Assembly (NCBI GenBank): GCA_964617765.1
Contig: CAZTZY010000015.1
Location: 1 to 39,129, forward strand
DNA from: CAZTZY01 sp964617765
GTDB lineage: Bacteria > Pseudomonadota > Gammaproteobacteria > Pseudomonadales > DT-91
Reading direction: 5' to 3'
Length of the DNA: 39,129 bases
The notes under the pieces were generated by a model, which saw nothing but the letters and a program-made list of their open reading frames with translations, had not been told where the DNA came from and made no database searches. Both the position numbers and the translations under genes were made by a program. Of the stretch, positions 33,747 to 39,129 are shown one piece after another (positions within the stretch are counted from its first letter, which is position 1; every line of letters begins with the position of its first letter).

Positions 33747-34276
33747 GGCTTCACCTCGGCAGGTGCGGCATCAGGCAAAACAGGTTCTGACAATGCTTGC
33801 CGTTCTTTTGGGTCAAATATTTGCACACCTGCCACCGATTGGATTGCCTTGAGAATACGTGGATAGGTTCCACAACGGCAGATATTGCCTGCCATAGCTT
33901 CCTTGATGGCATCTTCCGAGGGATGAGGATTGCTGGCCAGCAAGGCCGCCGCCGACATGATTTGCCCCGATTGGCAGTAACCGCATTGCGGCACCTGATG
34001 TTCTATCCAGGCTTTTTGCAGTGGGTGTCCACCGTCTAATCCACCACTTAAGCCTTCTATAGTGGTGATGTTTTGGCCTTCTACCGCGGCAATGGGTAAA
34101 ACACAGCTGCGCATCGGGTTGCCGTTCAAATGCACAGTACACGAACCGCACTGCGCCACACCGCAACCAAACTTGGTGCCCATCAGTTTCAGGTGATCGC
34201 GCAATACCCATAACAAGGGGGTATCGGGTGCGACATTCACTGAAACCGGCTTCCCGTTCAATAGAAAATTTGTCAT
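33743..34276 (-). CDS. iorA: Molybdenum hydroxylase 2Fe-2S subunit (IorA-like)
   Basis: Small electron-transfer subunit that carries two 2Fe-2S clusters and partners IorB. The 177 residues have the plant-ferredoxin-type cluster (Cys38, Cys43, Cys46, Cys58: CGVAQCGSCTVHL and RSC) and the second cluster (Cys98, Cys101, Cys133, Cys135: QCGYCQSGQ and NICRCGTYPR). The C-terminal tail (about 150-177) is longer than the usual subunit and rich in Pro and Ala. Translation couples into iorB through ATGA. Confidence 0.93.
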   Translation of the reverse strand: MTNFLLNGKPVSVNVAPDTPLLWVLRDHLKLMGTKFGCGVAQCGSCTVHLNGNPMRSCVLPIAAVEGQNITTIEGLSGGLDGGHPLQKAWIEHQVPQCGYCQSGQIMSAAALLASNPHPSEDAIKEAMAGNICRCGTYPRILKAIQSVAGVQIFDPKERQALSEPVLPDAAPAEVKP

Positions 34277-34443
34277 GGCTTTGCTCTTAATATTTGCTCT
34301 TATTAGTAATTCTTATTGATACCATTATTGTGCAAAGGCTTCAAAGTTAATACCTGTTAATCCGTTGAAAAGGCCAGATATCCATCATCTTCAGACATTG
34401 ACCTGCAATACAGAATCAAGCTGGTGTAGGCAGATAGATGTTT

Positions 34444-34470
34444 TGGGTTTTATAATCAAGAACAAACCCA
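34444..34470. other. Small inverted repeat in the iorA / membrane protein interval
   Basis: TGGGTTT (34444-34450) and AAACCCA (34464-34470). The 279-bp interval between the divergent iorA and the GT-C-like gene must hold both promoters; this is the only clear dyad in it. Confidence 0.35.
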
Positions 34471-34555
34471 TTAGATCAGTCAACTATTGAAAAACCAGCT
34501 TTGCTGCTGATCATAACCATCCTTTGACCATATCAATAACCGTAAGGATTGATCG

Positions 34556-36100
34556 TTGTTAAATATTGCTGACAAGCACTTACCAGGAAACTATTGGCAT
34601 TCTGTGAAAATAACGGATGTATATCTGCTGGCGGAATTCCTTATTCTGGTTGCCTGTGTTTTTGCCAGCGTCTACTTTCAGTCAGACGGCTTTTTATCGA
34701 CAGATTCCACCAGTTACCTGGCGCTGGCAAAAAGCCTGCTGAATACACACAGTTTTTATGTATCCGGTTATGGCTATACGGGTGCCGAGAAAGATTATTT
34801 TGCCATTTGGCCTGTGGCTTATCCGGTGTTAATCGCCATGATGGCAAAACTCTCTGGCCTATCGATTTTCTGGTCATCGAAACTGGCGAATGTGCTGATG
34901 GCCGGATGTTGTTTATTGATTTTCCGTAAAATTTTTGCGGAAAAAGCCTATATCTATGGATACCTGTTCCTGTTTGGCGCAGCCATAGTTATTCATTGTT
35001 TTACCTGGAGCGAGCCTCTTTTTATATTCGGACTCATTGCCTATGCAACCATTACGGCATCACTGCTGCAACATAAAAATACCTGGCTGCTTTCAGTGTT
35101 ACTGCTGGCTGTTATTTCTCAATGTTTATTCCTGACACGGTATATCGGTGCGTTCAGTATTATTGTTACAGGGCTTTTGGGCGTTTATTGCCTGTTTAAT
35201 CGACACCCTGTTAAAAAAGGCCTCGCCCTTTTCGCCGTAGCCGGCATCAACCTTTTGCTGATTTGGGCCTACTTGCACTACAACCTGGCTCAAACTCACT
35301 ACATAACAGGCATGCCGCGCATACCTGCACAGGAAACCCACTGGCAGTTAGTGCTGGATCTGACAAGAGCATTGCTTTCAGCATGCATTATCCCGATTCC
35401 CCACCTGTTTTTCAGGCCGGAAATTCTGGCAGTGATAGTCATTCAGCTCGTCTGTGTATTGATATTTTTTCGAAAGCAACGCGTTAATGCAAAACAACCC
35501 ATAAGCTACTGTGTTTTTTCACAAGCGTTTATGACGACAGGTGTTATGTATCTGCTGTCCATAATTATTTTGCGATGGTTTACCCACTTTGATACGTTTT
35601 ATTTCAAACTGGTTTTTCCCGGAGCATTATTGATATTTATCGCACTCATACGCCATATCGATATCAACTATCCTGTTTTATTCAAGCCATTAAGCCGCGT
35701 GCTGGGTTCGATGACAGCATTGACTGTCTGTATGGTTCCCGTGGTGTTGTATAGCCTGAAAGACCAACCCACTTACAACGACACAGTGAAAACTATCGAA
35801 AAAGAGTATGCAGCTATTGCACCGGGCAGCGTGATTGCTTTTGGCAACATGCATGTGAAATACCTGCGCGAGGATTTGCTGCTGTGGACTCCCTGGTCAT
35901 TGCCTTATGATGAAAAGATGGAAACATGGAATGATTTTTTGCAAAGAGTTGGTAATAAAAAGGCTGGCAATAACAGAAGCATCTATCTCGCAGCACCTGC
36001 GGAAATACTAGGCTATGATTTTGACAAGAGTATTTATGACAAAAGCGTTGTGCAGTTAATAAGGCAAAACAAGAATAAAGGCATTTCCAGAATTCGATAA
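34556..36100 (+). CDS. Polytopic membrane protein, GT-C glycosyltransferase-like
   Basis: Integral membrane protein of 514 residues with about ten hydrophobic helices. The first periplasmic loop contains FLSTDSTSYLALAKSLL, where an acidic residue (Asp50) sits as in the DE/DD loop of GT-C (PMT/ArnT-like) enzymes that use polyprenyl-phosphate sugars. A C-terminal soluble domain of about 100 residues follows the last helix. It starts with TTG; TAAGGA (34543-34548) at 7 bp spacing supports it and there is no ATG nearby. Family assignment is by architecture only; a family 39-type transferase is my best guess. It ends 9 bp before the convergent stop of the PF10118 gene. Confidence 0.6.
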   Translation: MLNIADKHLPGNYWHSVKITDVYLLAEFLILVACVFASVYFQSDGFLSTDSTSYLALAKSLLNTHSFYVSGYGYTGAEKDYFAIWPVAYPVLIAMMAKLSGLSIFWSSKLANVLMAGCCLLIFRKIFAEKAYIYGYLFLFGAAIVIHCFTWSEPLFIFGLIAYATITASLLQHKNTWLLSVLLLAVISQCLFLTRYIGAFSIIVTGLLGVYCLFNRHPVKKGLALFAVAGINLLLIWAYLHYNLAQTHYITGMPRIPAQETHWQLVLDLTRALLSACIIPIPHLFFRPEILAVIVIQLVCVLIFFRKQRVNAKQPISYCVFSQAFMTTGVMYLLSIIILRWFTHFDTFYFKLVFPGALLIFIALIRHIDINYPVLFKPLSRVLGSMTALTVCMVPVVLYSLKDQPTYNDTVKTIEKEYAAIAPGSVIAFGNMHVKYLREDLLLWTPWSLPYDEKMETWNDFLQRVGNKKAGNNRSIYLAAPAEILGYDFDKSIYDKSVVQLIRQNKNKGISRIR

Positions 36101-36109
36101 ACCGTATTT

Positions 36110-36985
36110 TCAGACTGCCGTTTTTAGCGGCACAGGATGATCTTCAGCGGCATGATGTTGTTGATGCTCAGCCTCAAGATACTCGGCAAGCATTGCCGTA
36201 TTATCATGTTGCCAAGGATGAAAGCCCTTTCTGAAATAAGAAAGAAACCCGGGAATGGTTCGTCCGAACCAGCCCGGACTCAACCAAAAATACGCGATGG
36301 CTTCCATCCACGCCTTCATGTTGAACATTTGTTTATCGTGCCATAAGTATAAAAACTGAATACGGAACACATTCGGGGCAAATATCACCGTTACAAACAA
36401 CTGCATAAAAATACGCGCAAAATAGCCGCCATACACTGTTTGATAGACATCATAGGCAACCGCCTTGTGTTCATTTTCTTCAATGCAATGTGCTACCAGG
36501 AATTCACGCATCACCGGATGCAAGCCCGTCTGTATACCTTTCTGGCGTAAAAATTGATCGGATAATAAACAGGAAAAATGTTCGAGTGAAACCGTTAAAG
36601 CCAATTGGTATTTTTTGGGAAAGTTCTTTTCCACAAAATCGAGCAGACGGTTAACTCCGTTTTCAACCGGCGTTATGGGGTAATGCTGGGCACGAATCCA
36701 GTCATTCATGGCCAAATGTCCTATGCGATGCTGGGTTTCCTGCTCAATAAATCCCTGTACTTCTTTTTTTAACACACAATCGGTTATTTGTGGGGCAGCT
36801 TCTTCAACAGTTCTGATAAAAAACTTTTCACCTGAAGGTATTACCGACGACAAGGCATTATAAAACGCAGTGATAACGGGATTATTATTAGCCCAAAAAC
36901 GCGGAATATCATCACCAAAGCGATAGTCTATATAGCGCTTTTCAATGTGGATATTCTCTGGTGTTCTGGTTTTAGTGTTTAACAT
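36110..36985 (-). CDS. Putative metal-dependent hydrolase (PF10118 type)
   Basis: The 291 residues match the Metal_hydrol (PF10118) family: an all-helical protein with a ferritin-like set of metal ligands, Glu83/His86 in EQETQHRIGH, Glu135/His136 in SLEHFS, and Glu169/Glu172/His173 in IEENEHKAVAYDVY. Two hydrophobic stretches (about 190-215) may dip into the membrane. No reaction is established for the family; a di-metal oxygenase-like site is as plausible from the ligands as hydrolysis. Its neighbours are membrane glycan and lipid-type genes. Confidence 0.78.
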   Translation of the reverse strand: MLNTKTRTPENIHIEKRYIDYRFGDDIPRFWANNNPVITAFYNALSSVIPSGEKFFIRTVEEAAPQITDCVLKKEVQGFIEQETQHRIGHLAMNDWIRAQHYPITPVENGVNRLLDFVEKNFPKKYQLALTVSLEHFSCLLSDQFLRQKGIQTGLHPVMREFLVAHCIEENEHKAVAYDVYQTVYGGYFARIFMQLFVTVIFAPNVFRIQFLYLWHDKQMFNMKAWMEAIAYFWLSPGWFGRTIPGFLSYFRKGFHPWQHDNTAMLAEYLEAEHQQHHAAEDHPVPLKTAV

Positions 36986-37141
36986 GATTTTTTATTATCG
37001 ATCGGTTTTTATTCTTATACGGTAATTTAGGTTAAAAGGTTCAGTTCTCCTTCAGCCATTCGTATGAATCTACACCGATGTTACCAAACCTGCCTTAAAG
37101 TAATCTTAAGGGTATTTATTCTCTGGTTAAATTATAGCGCT

Positions 37142-37897
37142 TTAATCAACTGTGTTGGTTTTATCATTGAGGATAACCGGTTTTTTACTCCGTGAGGTCT
37201 TATAAAGATACTCGTCGGCAAAATCCTTGTTATCACCCTTGATGGCATAATAAAACCAGTGCGGATGCGTGAGCATAAACCAGGGGCCAAATTCATCCAT
37301 CTTGCGCGCCGAAGTGCGTATATAAGCACGGGTAATCATGCCAAAGCGCTTGTGCTCAAGCCGCGCCAGACGACGCAATGATCGCCAAAAAGCAAAATCC
37401 TCACCGGTTAAATAGCTTTCATCAAAACCGCCGGTAGTAAGGTAAGTCGCCCTGCTTAGCCAGAACATGCCACCCGAAAAACGCATCAGCAGCAATGACG
37501 GAAATACCAGGATAAGCCCAAGGATAATACTCGCCAGGTTCAATTTATCGGTAATCATTAAACCCGAGCCGCCCAAATAGCGACCAGTTTGCATCAAACG
37601 TTCAACTTCTTTCAGGTAATTTTCCGAGAGCGTGGAATCGGCATCCAGCGTCACCAGAATATCGCCCCTGGCGGCGACCATGCCGCGATTACGCACTTTG
37701 GCGACATTGGCTTCGGTTTCTTCCACTACAATAGCACCCAGACTTTTGGCAATTGCTTCAGTGTTATCGGTACAGCGATTGATACACACGATAATTTCAA
37801 CGGGCTGTGCCACTTTTTCAGCGGCTTTTTTTACAGAAGCAATGCAATCCGCAATAAAGGCTTCTTCGTTATGTGCAGGAATAACTACCGACAACAT
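37142..37897 (-). CDS. Family 2 glycosyltransferase, membrane-associated
   Basis: GT-A fold inverting glycosyltransferase. From ATG 37897 it has 251 residues: MLSVVIPAHNEEAFIADCI at the nucleotide-binding start, the metal-binding DAD (85-87) in LVTLDADST, GGFDESYLTGEDFAFW with the acceptor-side ED, and a hydrophobic stretch in the middle (about 124-146, LASIILGLILVFPSLLLM) that probably anchors it. A TTG two codons upstream is a possible alternative start. The acceptor is unknown. It is divergent from the MMPL exporter gene. Confidence 0.85.
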   Translation of the reverse strand: MLSVVIPAHNEEAFIADCIASVKKAAEKVAQPVEIIVCINRCTDNTEAIAKSLGAIVVEETEANVAKVRNRGMVAARGDILVTLDADSTLSENYLKEVERLMQTGRYLGGSGLMITDKLNLASIILGLILVFPSLLLMRFSGGMFWLSRATYLTTGGFDESYLTGEDFAFWRSLRRLARLEHKRFGMITRAYIRTSARKMDEFGPWFMLTHPHWFYYAIKGDNKDFADEYLYKTSRSKKPVILNDKTNTVD

Positions 37898-38028
37898 GTG
37901 CAATAAACTCTCATTTCGTGAAACAATCGTATAATCGATACCTTACATCATTAAACGCAGTGTCACCAATTTAAGGTCACTAAATAAGATCACAATGTAA
38001 GGCCACTATTTACTTAAGGCCGGAATTA

Positions 38029-39129
38029 ATGGCCGCTATTCAAAAGGATAACTCTTTGGAACTTCGCCTCGCCCAGCACCTGCTTCAACATCGGTTGATA
38101 TATGCCATTGTCAGCCTGTTGTTGTGCATGGCGGCGATTCAGGGCCTGGCCTCACTCACTTTCAATGCCGACCCCGGTACTTATTTTGAAGCAGAAAATG
38201 TTCATTTAAAACGACTGCAGGCCAATGAAGAAGCCTACGGTAAAGTCTCTGCTGTAACCTTTGTTATTGAAAGTAAAAGCGGCGATATCCTCAGTGCTGA
38301 AAACCTAGCCATTGTTGAAACCTTCAGCAAGGCCGCTGGCGATTTACCTTATGCCCGCCGTGTGGATTCCCTCACTACATATTCTTACACCTACAGTGAA
38401 AATGATGAATTAACTGTTGAGCCGTTTATTGAAAATGTTGCCCAACTGTCGCCAGAAGTGATTGCTGCAAAAAAACAACAGGCACTGAACGACCCCGGTA
38501 TCGTTGATCGTCTGGTAGATAAAACCGGCAAGGCGGCTTTGGTGAATGTGTTAGCCAGTTTCCCCGAACAAGAACGTACCGATATTGAACTAAAGATTGC
38601 AGCTGCCGCACATGAATTAGCAGCACAATTTGAACAGCGTAATTCGGATATCAATATTTTACTGAGCGGCAATATTATCAATAGCGCAAGTATCAATAAC
38701 ACGATTTATGCCGATACTGTTTTTATTATTCCTTTAATGTTTTTACTGATATTTGGCCTGCTGGCATTTTTTTTACGCTCCCTGCTGGCCACTTTTATTA
38801 TTGCCTTCATCACCTCACTTTCGTGTATTGCCACCATGGGCCTTGCCGCACACATGGGTTTTGTGATGAACATGCTTTCCATCACTGCGCTGAATATTAT
38901 CCTCACCGTATCGATTGCCGACAGTGTGCATATCCTGGTGGCATTCCTCAAACACTATAACGCAGGGGAAAGAAAAACCGAGGCACTGAAACACAGTTTA
39001 CGGGTTAACCTGCTGCCGTGTTTTATCACCAGTTTTACCGATGTGATTGGCTTTTTAAGCATGAATTTTTCCAGCATGCCGCCTGCCCATGATCTCGGTA
39101 ATATCACTGCGATGGGGGTTATCATTGCC
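38029..39129 (+). CDS. RND/MMPL-family exporter, N-terminal part (runs off the window)
   Basis: An open frame from ATG 38029 to the last base, 367 codons with no stop. It shows the first RND half: membrane helix 1 (LIYAIVSLLLCMAAIQGLASL), a periplasmic domain (about 50-225: FNADPGTYFEAENV, KVSAVTFVIES, LLSGNIINSASINN) and then a bundle of helices with the MMPL motif TVSIADSVHILVAFL and FTDVIGFLSM. Members move lipids, hopanoids or other hydrophobic compounds. A TTG at 38056 with AAGGA 7 bp upstream is an alternative start that would remove nine residues. The C-terminal half is outside the window. Confidence 0.88.
   Translation, partial: MAAIQKDNSLELRLAQHLLQHRLIYAIVSLLLCMAAIQGLASLTFNADPGTYFEAENVHLKRLQANEEAYGKVSAVTFVIESKSGDILSAENLAIVETFSKAAGDLPYARRVDSLTTYSYTYSENDELTVEPFIENVAQLSPEVIAAKKQQALNDPGIVDRLVDKTGKAALVNVLASFPEQERTDIELKIAAAAHELAAQFEQRNSDINILLSGNIINSASINNTIYADTVFIIPLMFLLIFGLLAFFLRSLLATFIIAFITSLSCIATMGLAAHMGFVMNMLSITALNIILTVSIADSVHILVAFLKHYNAGERKTEALKHSLRVNLLPCFITSFTDVIGFLSMNFSSMPPAHDLGNITAMGVIIA

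Overview
The window looks like chromosome from a gammaproteobacterium of moderate to low GC. The strongest evidence is the block tRNA-Leu(UAG) - tig - clpP - clpX - lon - hupB - ppiD (7271-15829), a gene order conserved in Pseudomonas-like gammaproteobacteria. A FadB/FadA beta-oxidation complex of gammaproteobacterial type and a TonB-dependent receptor agree with this. I do not assign a genus.

Layout. 1-871: a YafN/YafO-type toxin-antitoxin pair with its own palindromic operator. 872-3047: a NodF/NodE-like pair (acyl carrier protein plus ketoacyl synthase, minus strand) bracketed by a near-identical 28-bp direct repeat. 3048-7174: a stand-alone riboflavin synthase with a terminator, then the overlapping fadB-fadA operon. 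7271-17151: tRNA-Leu and the protein quality-control block (trigger factor, ClpXP, Lon, HU-beta, PpiD), with terminators after tig, clpX and hupB, then a serA-type phosphoglycerate dehydrogenase. 17174-19246: a YiiX-like permuted papain-fold protein, a DUF1285 protein and a low-molecular-weight tyrosine phosphatase. 19247-19983: a long AT-rich gap. 19984-23081: three tightly packed genes, a DUF385 deazaflavin-type oxidoreductase, an unknown 121-residue protein and a TonB-dependent receptor.

23155-34276 (all minus strand) is the accessory centre of the window. It carries a molybdenum hydroxylase of the isoquinoline 1-oxidoreductase type (iorA 2Fe-2S subunit, iorB Mo subunit with Tat signal) and its maturation genes xdhC and mocA. 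Between iorB and xdhC lie a class II Fic AMP-transferase, an AT-rich HEAT-like membrane protein, several GTAG-tagged palindromes and an 18-codon relic of a second xdhC. The relic suggests the locus was once contiguous (iorA-iorB-xdhC) and was rearranged. A 1101-residue DUF748/AsmA-like protein and alkB share the xdhC-mocA operon. The ~310 bp upstream of fic holds overlapping palindromes with a TGTCGA core that look like an operator array.

34556-39129 holds a polytopic GT-C-like membrane protein, a PF10118 putative metal-dependent hydrolase, a family 2 glycosyltransferase and the first 367 codons of an RND/MMPL exporter that runs off the window.

Scattered through the non-core parts is a family of short palindromes tagged with GTAG (892, 1060, 23099, 28750, 28802, 29930, 31499), typical of REP elements. 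No RAYT transposase gene is in the window, and no CRISPR array or complete insertion sequence was seen.
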